A stretch of 64,000 bases of DNA from Flavobacterium sp. HJJ (GTDB taxonomy: Bacteria; Bacteroidota; Bacteroidia; Flavobacteriales; Flavobacteriaceae), in assembly GCF_015351475.1 (NCBI RefSeq), contig NZ_JADKPR010000004.1, positions 62,001 through 126,000 of the forward strand, read 5' to 3'. The number at the start of each line of letters is the position of its first letter. Position 1 is the first letter of the stretch. The position numbers were made by a program, and so were the translations under genes. The notes beneath the pieces are model-generated. The model had not been told where the DNA came from. It made no database searches and was given only the letters and a program-made list of their open reading frames with translations. Shown here piece after piece: positions 53,294 through 60,416 of this stretch.

Positions 53294-53926
53294 TCAAAAA
53301 TATCCTTTAATAAGCTTAAAAAGTGTAACTATAGAAACAAGTCCTGTAAGAGTTCCAATAATATAATTCCCATTATTGAGTAAAAAAGAAGATTTGGCCT
53401 CTCTTTTTTTAAAATACACGATATAAAGATAAAAAACCAAAAAAGAACCTGCTACAACTCCCATTACAAATGCATAAATGAAAGACTCAACAAAATAAAA
53501 ATAGCCATAAGCAGCAAGTGTAATGGAAACAAAAACATAGTATGGAATAGGAAATAAATTCAGTGCAGAAAGCAGCATTCCCAGAAAGAACCTGTTTGTC
53601 TTACTGCGTATCTTTGTTTCAGCTTTAGTCAGTTTTGGTCTTTTGGCTTTCCAAAAAAAATAAACCGTAAGCCCTATAAAAATAAACAGCCCTATTTCCT
53701 GCAGTTTATTTATTACATCAGGATGGCTATTGATAAAATTAGCAAATAATAAAGCTGAAAATGTCTGAAAAAAAACTATTACCGTAGCACCAGCAGCAAA
53801 AAAAACAGCTTCAGTTCTGCCGTCTTTCAGACTTACTTTTGCAGCGGTCATATTGATCAGACCGGGAGGTGTTATCCCGATAGCTGCAACAATAAATCCG
53901 AGAAAAAAAGGTAATAGTAGCGTCAT
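53294..53926 (-). CDS. LysE-family amino acid exporter
   Basis: A 210-residue inner-membrane protein with about six hydrophobic segments. The N-terminal LGFIVAAIGITPPGLINMTAAKVSLKDGRTEAVFFAAGA is the conserved LysE/RhtB start, with the intramembrane Pro pair and the Gly-rich helix. The substrate is unknown. Upstream is trmB (60 nt) and downstream the ATL gene (9 nt). Confidence 0.85.
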   Translation of the reverse strand: MTLLLPFFLGFIVAAIGITPPGLINMTAAKVSLKDGRTEAVFFAAGATVIVFFQTFSALLFANFINSHPDVINKLQEIGLFIFIGLTVYFFWKAKRPKLTKAETKIRSKTNRFFLGMLLSALNLFPIPYYVFVSITLAAYGYFYFVESFIYAFVMGVVAGSFLVFYLYIVYFKKREAKSSFLLNNGNYIIGTLTGLVSIVTLFKLIKGYF

Positions 53927-53986
53927 ACTTAATTAGCTGTTCCAGTCTGCAGCTTCAGCTTACAAACTGAAAACCGCCGCTATGAA

Positions 53987-54661
53987 CTATTTGATTTTAA
54001 AACGAATATACGTAATCGCCTTGTTAATTTCTAAATACTGCTTTTCATAAAATGTCTGAAAAGCGGTAACTTCTACAGGACTTCCTTCGTTTACATACAC
54101 ATTATGATTAGCATACAAAACCTCATGCCCTTCACCATGAAGCAGTCCAAGTGTGTATCCGTGCATGAACTCGCTGTCCGTTTTAAGGTTTACAACACCA
54201 TCCTTTTTGAGGATTTTTTTATATAATTTTAGAAATTCCGAATTGGTCATTCTATGTTTTGTTCTCTTGTATTTTATTTGAGGATCCGGAAAAGTAATCC
54301 AGATTTCATCCACTTCATTTTCGGCAAAAATATGATTGATTAATTCAATTTGCGTACGAATAAAAGCCACGTTATGCAGTCCTGTTTCAACAGCAGTTTT
54401 TGCTCCGCGCCAAAAACGGGCACCTTTAATATCGATTCCTACGAAGTTTTTATTTGGATATCTCTCAGCCAGTCCAACAGAATATTCGCCTTTTCCACAT
54501 CCTAATTCAAGCACCAAGGGATTTTCATTTTTAAAAAAATCTGAATTCCATTTTCCTCTCAGCGGAAATAAATCTCCGACCACTTCTTCCCTTGTTGGCT
54601 GAAAAACGTTATTGAATGTTTCGTTTTCTTTGAACCTTTTTAATTTATTTTTACTTCCCAC
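53987..54661 (-). CDS. trmB: tRNA (guanine-N7-)-methyltransferase
   Basis: The 224-residue enzyme makes m7G at position 46 of the tRNA variable loop using SAM. SAM motif LELGCGKGEYSVGLAERYP, acidic FVGIDIKGARFWRGA, and the catalytic/tRNA-binding WITFPDPQIKYKRTKHR are diagnostic; VTAFQTFYEKQYL closes the family core. A full -7 element lies 20 nt upstream. Confidence 0.96.
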   Translation of the reverse strand: MGSKNKLKRFKENETFNNVFQPTREEVVGDLFPLRGKWNSDFFKNENPLVLELGCGKGEYSVGLAERYPNKNFVGIDIKGARFWRGAKTAVETGLHNVAFIRTQIELINHIFAENEVDEIWITFPDPQIKYKRTKHRMTNSEFLKLYKKILKKDGVVNLKTDSEFMHGYTLGLLHGEGHEVLYANHNVYVNEGSPVEVTAFQTFYEKQYLEINKAITYIRFKIK

Positions 54662-54680
54662 GATATAATTACTGTTTCGG

Positions 54681-54688
54681 CAAAATTA
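54681..54688 (-). promoter_or_regulatory. -7 element of trmB
   Basis: The minus strand reads TAATTTTG, a full match to TAnnTTTG. Confidence 0.5.
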
Positions 54689-54737
54689 AGGAATTATATA
54701 AGAATGAACGCCTCGGTACTGAAAAAATCAAAAATTA

Positions 54738-55244
54738 TCATTTGGAACTTCCTTTCTGAATTAATACATCTTCTATCGGTGCAATGATTTTAACCACTTC
54801 ATCAACATTGTCATTTGGAATAGTAATTGACAGAACATAATGCTTAATTTTCCATTCCTTACCTATTTTTACAACAACACCAGAACCTCTGCAGATTTTC
54901 ATCTGAGTATTTAAAAGCTCATCAAACCACGCTGTTTTCCCCGAACTATCAAAATAAATATGACGTTCTATCATCTTAAAGTTCCATGCCTTTCCTTTGT
55001 CAAAATAGGGTTTGGCAAATGCCTTAAATGCTTTTACACCCCAATTCTCAGATGGATCTGTTCCAATAAAAATAGCATCTTCGGTCATCATTCCGAAATA
55101 ATTATCAAAATTAGCTTCGGCTGCTGCTTTGTGCCAGGCATCGAGCATACGGTTTATCTGCTGTTTTTCATCTGATTCTTTATAATTCAGAGAATCAAAA
55201 CTAACTAATATCAATACCGCTAAACTTAAAAATAGTACTCTCAT
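54738..55244 (-). CDS. Exported NTF2-like / SnoaL-like protein
   Basis: 168 residues. Signal peptide MRVLFLSLAVLILVSFDS, then an NTF2-like cone fold: INRMLDAWHKAAAEANFDNYFGMMTEDAIFIGTDPSE, WGVKAFKAFAKPYFDKGKAW, and WKIKHYVLSIT at the end. Proteins of this fold include isomerases, hydrolases and binding proteins, so function cannot be assigned. A short broken reading frame lies just upstream. Confidence 0.85.
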   Translation of the reverse strand: MRVLFLSLAVLILVSFDSLNYKESDEKQQINRMLDAWHKAAAEANFDNYFGMMTEDAIFIGTDPSENWGVKAFKAFAKPYFDKGKAWNFKMIERHIYFDSSGKTAWFDELLNTQMKICRGSGVVVKIGKEWKIKHYVLSITIPNDNVDEVVKIIAPIEDVLIQKGSSK

Positions 55245-55247
55245 AAA

Positions 55248-55354
55248 TTACTTTTTGTTTTTATCAGGAAGGCTTCCCTGTTTTATTTTCATTTTGCCGT
55301 CTTTCCCGTCTACTATCAATAAATGCTTTTCCCTTTTTGAAAAAATTCACTCAT
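55248..55354 (-). pseudogene. Possible small gene broken by one base
   Basis: From ATG 55354 the frame reads MSEFFQKGK and stops early. In the next frame the DNA continues HLLIVDGKDGKMKIKQGS and ends at TAA 55248, four bases before the next gene. One extra A in the GGGAAAA run would join them into a 35-residue protein. This could be a sequencing error, decay, frameshifting, or chance. Confidence 0.3.
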
Positions 55355-55657
55355 ACTGTATAATTTATTATAAAAATTAAACGGAGATCTATAACTTTAA
55401 AATAACTGAATCAAGAGGTAAAGAGATACCTCCATTTCAAAGTTAACATAATATATTTACAAAAACTGGCGTTATATATCAAATGTTTGATTCTTTTATT
55501 CTAATTATTACTTGGCAGTTACATAATAATTTTCATCAAAAAATGAGATATTGTTTTTGCTCTTTTGTAATTTTTATGAACAACAGAATTAAAATTTTGT
55601 AGTATTTTTAAAGTAATCAGCCCTGAAAGCAAGGGTTATAATCTAAAAACAAAAAAT
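55355..55657. other. Intergenic, no gene seen
   Basis: AT-rich divergent spacer. The leader before 55658 contains a small CCCT/AGGG hairpin near 55622-55637; nothing more is recognised. Confidence 0.45.
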
Positions 55658-56182
55658 ATGCGATCATTAAAAATTTTACTGATAGGTGCTTTCCTAATGT
55701 TAGTGTCTACAACAGTTTCAGCACAAAAATTTGGAATTAGAGCTGGTGCCAATTTTTCAGACATCAATGGAGATGGCTGGAACACTGATGCCAAAACAGG
55801 ACTTTATGTGGGTGTTTACAAAGAAATCCCATTGGTAAAAAGCCTGTTGTTTATACAGCCTGAGGTTCAATACTCTCAAGAAGGTTTCTCCACAAATATT
55901 GATGATGTAAAAATAGATTATCTTACGGTGCCTATTTTAGCAAAAATATACGCTGCCAAGTTATTGAGTTTTGAAACTGGTCCTCAATTTGAATTTCTAG
56001 TTAATGATGATAATTTTGGCGATGCAAACAGTTTTGTGCCTTCATGGGCTTTTGGAACCTCTTTGAATCTGCCTCTAGGTTTATCTATAAATGCCCGATA
56101 TATTACGGGTTTGGATGATACCTACGATGGTATTTCAGGAAAAAATCAGGTTTTTCAAGTAGGTGCCGCTTTACAATTCTAA
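55658..56182 (+). CDS. Outer-membrane beta-barrel protein (PorT/OmpX-like family)
   Basis: 174 residues with a signal peptide (LMLVSTTVSA, cleaved before QKFG). The mature barrel has FGIRAGANFSDINGDG, TGLYVGVYKEIPL, LFIQPEVQYSQEGFS, YLTVPILAKIYA, FGTSLNLPLGLSINARYITG and the terminal strand VFQVGAALQF. This matches the eight-stranded outer-membrane beta-barrel family common in Bacteroidota (PF13568-like). Function is unknown. It has its own terminator. Confidence 0.88.
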   Translation: MRSLKILLIGAFLMLVSTTVSAQKFGIRAGANFSDINGDGWNTDAKTGLYVGVYKEIPLVKSLLFIQPEVQYSQEGFSTNIDDVKIDYLTVPILAKIYAAKLLSFETGPQFEFLVNDDNFGDANSFVPSWAFGTSLNLPLGLSINARYITGLDDTYDGISGKNQVFQVGAALQF

Positions 56183-56208
56183 GAAAACCAACTAACTCAA
56201 TTTTACTG

Positions 56209-56247
56209 AAAAATGCCTTAAAGCAGTATACTTTAAGGCATTTTTTT
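56209..56247 (+). terminator. Terminator of the barrel gene
   Basis: Perfect 15-bp arms AAAAATGCCTTAAAG and CTTTAAGGCATTTTT with a short loop. Confidence 0.92.
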
Positions 56248-56414
56248 ATACATTTCTATTTTTCACAAAAAAATACAAGAAACTACAAATCAATAATTTA
56301 AAAATAAATCTTGATTGACTTCAAAAATATTTTAACAAAAAATTAGGATATTTAAAAAATATATTTAAATCTTTGCACACGAAAAAATAATTAACCCTTT
56401 AAAAACGAAGAACA

Positions 56415-56498
56415 ATGTTTGTATTCAAATCATCATTACAAGGCTTCACACCAGTTGGAATTGGTGCAGCACATCTTCGTGGCTTATTTCAATCTTAG
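56415..56498 (+). CDS. Candidate 27-residue small protein (or small RNA)
   Basis: An ATG-started frame encodes MFVFKSSLQGFTPVGIGAAH followed by seven residues ending in Gln-Ser. It lies in its own small transcription unit: a -7-like box (AATCTTTG at 56368-56375, seven of eight) and a strong terminator at 56521. The peptide is hydrophobic and Gly-rich with no signal. Whether the unit makes a peptide or a regulatory RNA cannot be told from sequence; no typical Shine-Dalgarno site is seen, but those are weak in this phylum. Confidence 0.45.
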   Translation: MFVFKSSLQGFTPVGIGAAHLRGLFQS

Positions 56499-56520
56499 AA
56501 ATTCAATTTTATACTATATG

Positions 56521-56555
56521 AAAAAGCCCGAAGCAATTTAGATTCGGGCTTTTTT
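56521..56555 (+). terminator. Terminator of the small transcription unit
   Basis: Arms AAAAAGCCCGAA and TTCGGGCTTTTT followed by T residues. Confidence 0.92.
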
Positions 56556-56669
56556 GATTTTATTCTAGACTCTTCTCAAAAAATTCCCGAATACAGCTCC
56601 TTACTTTATCCCAAACGGGATTAAGATACTTTGCCGTTACATCTCATTTTCTGTATTTCAGATTGGCGA

Positions 56670-56685
56670 TTTGCAGCGCTGCAAA
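56670..56685. promoter_or_regulatory. Perfect 16-bp palindrome before rtcB, possible operator
   Basis: TTTGCAGCGCTGCAAA is perfectly self-complementary and lies 25 nt before the rtcB ATG, in the leader or promoter region. It could bind a dimeric repressor or fold as a small RNA stem. Confidence 0.5.
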
Positions 56686-56710
56686 CAAAACGAACAATAG
56701 TAAAAATTTC

Positions 56711-58102
56711 ATGGGAAATAAATTATCGGGAAGAGATCTAATAAAATTAGGCTTCCCAAAAAACAATAGTATCAATATCGCCTTAGGTCAGATTAGCAGA
56801 TACCGAAAAAAAGAAAAAAAAGAGCGTATCATCAATGAAGCCAAAGATGTATTACTGCATCCGGAGAATTATAAAAATGACGGTACTTGGGGAAAAGTGG
56901 CCGAAGGTCTTATTAATCCTGTCGTGGTTAGAATGCATCAGCTGCAGACCACGCGTGCACCATTCTCTATTTTTGGAGAAAATGAAATTGATGAACAGGC
57001 AAAATTTCAATTGTATGATTCTTTAAAACTGCCAATTTCTGTAGCAGGTGCTTTAATGCCTGATGCTCACTCTGGTTATGGATTGCCGATTGGCGGTGTT
57101 TTGGCAACAGACAATGCGGTTATTCCGTATGGTGTAGGAGTCGATATTGGATGCAGAATGAGTTTGTCAATATTTGACCTGCCGGCTTCCTTTATCAAAG
57201 GAAAAGATTATCAGCTGCAGGCCATTTTAAAAGAGCACACCAAATTTGGAATGAACGAAACCCACGCTAACAAAGCCGATCATGAAGTTTTCAGCAGACC
57301 GGAGTTTCAGGACATTCCATTGCTTAAAGGATTACTTTCTAAGGCATACAAACAATTGGGAACCTCGGGAGGCGGCAATCATTTTGTGGAATTTGGAACC
57401 GTACAGCTGGATACCGTTCTGCCGGAATGGAAACTGGAACCGGGCAGTTATTTTTGCGTTTTATCACACAGCGGTTCGCGCGGCATGGGAGCCAATATTG
57501 CAAAGCATTACACCTATCTGGCGTCCAAACAATGTCCACTGCCAAAGAATGTACAGCATCTGGCGTGGCTCGATTTGAACACGCATGATGGACAGGAATA
57601 TTGGCTGGCAATGAATTTAGCTGGCGATTATGCCAAAGCCTGCCACGACGATATTCACCGAAGAGTGGCCAAAGCCATTGGCAAAAGAGTGGTTGTAACG
57701 ATCGAAAACCATCACAACTTTGCCTGGAAAGAAATGGTGAACGAAAAAGAATGCATTGTCCACAGAAAAGGAGCCACTCCTGCCCACGAAGGTCAGCTGG
57801 GCATTATTCCGGGATCTATGACTGCGCCAGGCTTTGTGGTTATGGGAAAAGGCAATCCTGATTCATTAAACTCCGCTTCACACGGAGCGGGAAGATTGTT
57901 TTCGAGAGCCAAATGCAAAAGCACTTTTACGCAAAGTGACATTAAAAAAACATTGAAAGACCATGATGTTACACTGATTGGAGGCAATGTTGACGAAGCA
58001 CCGATGGCATACAAAGACATTCACAAAGTCATGGGACTGCAAAACGAACTAGTCACTGTATTAGGCACGTTTACGCCAAAAATTGTCCGCATGGACCGAT
58101 AA
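56711..58102 (+). CDS. rtcB: RNA-splicing ligase RtcB
   Basis: RtcB joins RNA 2',3'-cyclic phosphate or 3'-phosphate ends to 5'-OH ends using GTP and manganese. From ATG 56711 it has 463 residues; the longer frame begins with TTG inside the palindrome. Motifs: GVDIGCRMSLSIFD with metal-binding Cys148, GGGNHFVEFG, LSHSGSRGMGANIA, ENHHNFAW, GSMTAPGFVVMGKGN and the guanylylated His391 in SASHGAGRLFSRAK. It lies 9 nt before prfH. That pairing defines the RtcB2-type ribosome repair operon, in which the ligase reseals 16S rRNA cut in the decoding centre. No archease or RtcA gene is nearby. Confidence 0.95.
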   Translation: MGNKLSGRDLIKLGFPKNNSINIALGQISRYRKKEKKERIINEAKDVLLHPENYKNDGTWGKVAEGLINPVVVRMHQLQTTRAPFSIFGENEIDEQAKFQLYDSLKLPISVAGALMPDAHSGYGLPIGGVLATDNAVIPYGVGVDIGCRMSLSIFDLPASFIKGKDYQLQAILKEHTKFGMNETHANKADHEVFSRPEFQDIPLLKGLLSKAYKQLGTSGGGNHFVEFGTVQLDTVLPEWKLEPGSYFCVLSHSGSRGMGANIAKHYTYLASKQCPLPKNVQHLAWLDLNTHDGQEYWLAMNLAGDYAKACHDDIHRRVAKAIGKRVVVTIENHHNFAWKEMVNEKECIVHRKGATPAHEGQLGIIPGSMTAPGFVVMGKGNPDSLNSASHGAGRLFSRAKCKSTFTQSDIKKTLKDHDVTLIGGNVDEAPMAYKDIHKVMGLQNELVTVLGTFTPKIVRMDR

Positions 58103-58111
58103 ATTTAAAGT

Positions 58112-58813
58112 ATGGAAAAAATAATTCAAATAACAGCAGGACGGGGTCCTGCGGAATGCACTTGGGTAGCTGCCCAAGTGCTTAAAAAAATCCTGGATGA
58201 AGCACAGACCTGTCAAATTGAAGCCACAGTCCTGCAGCGGGAAGCCGGAAACGAGAACGGAACAGTTTTAACGGCTTTGATTCTGCTGAAAGGAAAAACG
58301 GTAGCCGAATTTGTGAACTCTTGGAAAGGAACTATTCAATGGATTGGACAAAGCAGTTTCAGGAAAATGCACAAAAGAAAAAACTGGTTTATCGGTATTT
58401 TCGAAATGGATGCTTTAGCCATAAAATCCATTTCCGAAAAAGATATTCAGTATCAGGCCATGAGAAGTTCCGGTGCGGGCGGACAGCATGTCAACAAGGT
58501 AAGCTCGGCCATCCGCGCTACACATGTACCCACAGGATTGAGTACAGTGGCTATGGATTCGCGTTCGCAGCACCAAAACAAAAAACTAGCTACGGAAAGA
58601 CTGCTTGAAAAATTCAAAGTTTTTGAACTGGAAATGATCAGGAAACAAGCCAGTGATCAATGGGAAAACCAATTGAATGTGGCCAGAGGAAATCCAACGA
58701 GAACGTTTACCGGATCTGATTTTAAAAATGAAAAAACAGTCAAGAGCTACAAATCCGAAAGACAAAAATTAAAACAGCAATTGAATCATAGAACTGAATA
58801 TATCGATTCATGA
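58112..58813 (+). CDS. prfH: Peptide chain release factor homologue PrfH
   Basis: A 233-residue class I release factor relative lacking most of the N-terminal domains. It carries the peptidyl-tRNA hydrolysis motif SGAGGQHVNKVSSAIRATH with Gly123-Gly124-Gln125, then STVAMDSRSQHQNKKLA. There is no PxT or SPF codon-recognition loop, so it should not read stop codons normally. Published work on E. coli PrfH and RtcB2 shows that PrfH recognises ribosomes cleaved by colicin E3-like nucleases, frees the nascent chain and lets RtcB2 reseal the rRNA. It starts 9 nt after rtcB. Confidence 0.93.
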   Translation: MEKIIQITAGRGPAECTWVAAQVLKKILDEAQTCQIEATVLQREAGNENGTVLTALILLKGKTVAEFVNSWKGTIQWIGQSSFRKMHKRKNWFIGIFEMDALAIKSISEKDIQYQAMRSSGAGGQHVNKVSSAIRATHVPTGLSTVAMDSRSQHQNKKLATERLLEKFKVFELEMIRKQASDQWENQLNVARGNPTRTFTGSDFKNEKTVKSYKSERQKLKQQLNHRTEYIDS

Positions 58814-58832
58814 TTCTAATCTTAAAAACAAT

Positions 58833-59399
58833 ATGAAAACAGCAGATAAATATATTTTTCAGGCACTGGACAATTATCCATACTGGCTCGAAGGAACCAT
58901 AGAATCATTGGATTATGCTTTGTCATATAACGAAAAAGACACTACAGCGTTATGCTTATACGGCAGAGTGCAATCCGAACAGCTGCAGGATTATGAGGAG
59001 GCCAAGCGTTACTTTCAGGAAGCGCTGGCCATCAATATTCACGCAGTTGCAGTTTATCCTTATTATTTGAATGCCCTGCTTTTGAATGAAGATTATGAGG
59101 AAGCTTCAAAATTAATTGATTTTGCCTTAACGGTAAAAGGGACAGATAAAACCGCTATTCAGCTCAAAAAAGTAATGCTGTTAGAAAAACAGCAGGAAAT
59201 CATACCAGCTTTGAAACTGATAAAAGAAATAAGACTTTTGATGACTGCCAATGACAATCTGGAAGAAATAGAAGAAACCGAAAAACGTCTTAAAACCAAA
59301 AAGAAATTATTAGCTCCCAAGAAGAAGAAAAAATCTGAAAAAGAGGTTCCTGAAAAAGAAAAGAAAAAGAAAAGCAGAAGAAAGTGGTTTTTTCTATAA
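58833..59399 (+). CDS. TPR-repeat protein with Lys/Glu-rich tail, third gene of the rtcB-prfH operon
   Basis: A 188-residue cytoplasmic protein. Residues 1-145 hold about three to four TPR helices (WLEGTIESLDYALSYNEKDT, DYEEAKRYFQEALAINIHAV, DYEEASKLIDFALTVKG). The last 45 residues are almost all Lys and Glu (KKLLAPKKKKKSEKEV and onward), ending WFFL, a charged tail suited to RNA or ribosome contact. It begins 19 nt after prfH and before the operon terminator. A ribosome-tethering or assembly role with RtcB-PrfH is inference; a general TPR adaptor is the alternative. Confidence 0.75.
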   Translation: MKTADKYIFQALDNYPYWLEGTIESLDYALSYNEKDTTALCLYGRVQSEQLQDYEEAKRYFQEALAINIHAVAVYPYYLNALLLNEDYEEASKLIDFALTVKGTDKTAIQLKKVMLLEKQQEIIPALKLIKEIRLLMTANDNLEEIEETEKRLKTKKKLLAPKKKKKSEKEVPEKEKKKKSRRKWFFL

Positions 59400-59401
59400 A
59401 T

Positions 59402-59433
59402 AAAAAGGCTGTCCCAAAAAGACAGCCTAATTT
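59402..59433 (+). terminator. Terminator of the rtcB-prfH-TPR operon
   Basis: Arms AGGCTGTC and GACAGCCT around CCAAAAA, followed by a T-rich stretch. It may also serve the convergent hpf gene. Confidence 0.75.
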
Positions 59434-59453
59434 ATATATGCTTGATAATTTGC

Positions 59454-59768
59454 TTAATGAGCTTTCTGCTTATCGAATGTAGTATTTAGTACTTTTTTGA
59501 TTTTGTCCAAAGCTCCGTTGAATGCTTTCTCAATCGAATCGGCGTGCTCTGTAACGGCTATCGGCTGCATATTGGCAGGGCGTGCTTCAATAACGCAGCG
59601 TTTATCTCCAAAACCTGATTTAGCACTGTTTTCATCTCCAAAATGCACTTCGATACGCGTTACTTTATCATCAAAACGGGATAATACTCTTGATACTTCA
59701 CTAGAAAAGTAAGATTCTAATCTTTCGCTTCCTTCTATATTCTTGTCGGTGTTAATTTGTACTTTCAT
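59454..59768 (-). CDS. hpf: Ribosome hibernation promoting factor, short form (HPF/RaiA family)
   Basis: A 104-residue S30AE-domain protein: MKVQINTDKNIEGSERLESYFSSEV, VTRIEVHFGDENSAK, KRCVIEARPANMQPIAVTEHADSIEKAFNGALDKIKK. The fold binds the 30S decoding region in stationary phase and blocks or protects ribosomes. It lacks the dimerising C-terminal domain of long HPF. It converges on the rtcB-prfH operon; whether this is more than coincidence is unknown. Confidence 0.9.
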   Translation of the reverse strand: MKVQINTDKNIEGSERLESYFSSEVSRVLSRFDDKVTRIEVHFGDENSAKSGFGDKRCVIEARPANMQPIAVTEHADSIEKAFNGALDKIKKVLNTTFDKQKAH

Positions 59769-59872
59769 TATATTGAATTTATTGGTTTTTAATGCTTATT
59801 CTCAAAGTTAAAAATTATTCCCTAAAACAGCTCTCTTTTAGCAAAAGATTATGAAAGAAAAAAGTTGTTTTT

Positions 59873-60319
59873 TTATTCCCATGAAGGAGGAATATTCATT
59901 AATTGCTGCGTCCTGTAATTAATAGTATTCAGAATTACAGCAATACAAGCACCTAGATTTTTTTTGATGTCATTGCTCCAAAAACGCAAAACTTTCCAAT
60001 TCTGAGATTCTAAATAATGATTGACTTCAAGATCACGTTGTATATTTCGTTCAATCTTTTTTATCCAATATTCTGAATTGGTTTTTGGTTTTTTTATCGT
60101 TTCCCAGTCTTTACCGTGGAAGAATTCGCCATCAACAAAAATGGCAATTTTTAGATTTCGAAAAGTCAAATCTGGACAACCAAAAACTTTTTTATTGTTT
60201 TTTCGGTATCGTAATCCTATATGCCATAATGCTTTGGCCAAACGCACTTCGGCTTTTGTTTCTGTGCTTTTTATAGCACGCATGTTTTTGGAACGCTGTA
60301 CTGAAGTTAGATTGTCCAT
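59873..60319 (-). CDS. vsr: Very short patch repair endonuclease (Vsr)
   Basis: 148 residues. Vsr nicks 5' to the T of T:G mismatches left when 5-methylcytosine deaminates. Motifs: LTSVQRSKNMRAIKSTETKAE at the N-terminus, LRYRKNNKKVFGCPDLTF, the catalytic IAIFVDGEFFHGKDW (Asp and His), and IQRDLEVNHYLESQNWKVLRFW. It follows the nuclease gene by 97 nt at the end of the restriction-modification cluster, where such repair enzymes usually guard the methylated site. Confidence 0.95.
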   Translation of the reverse strand: MDNLTSVQRSKNMRAIKSTETKAEVRLAKALWHIGLRYRKNNKKVFGCPDLTFRNLKIAIFVDGEFFHGKDWETIKKPKTNSEYWIKKIERNIQRDLEVNHYLESQNWKVLRFWSNDIKKNLGACIAVILNTINYRTQQLMNIPPSWE

Positions 60320-60416
60320 GGCGTAACCGTTTAAAAACTGTTACTGTAAAGTTAGAGAGATTATTTGTAAGGTTGTTTAAGAAGGAAATATTTTTAAATC
60401 CATGAAAAACTAATGA

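Noticed and set aside
57282..57861. Alternative frames inside rtcB on both strands
   Set aside because: They overlap the conserved RtcB coding sequence fully and show no protein-like features.
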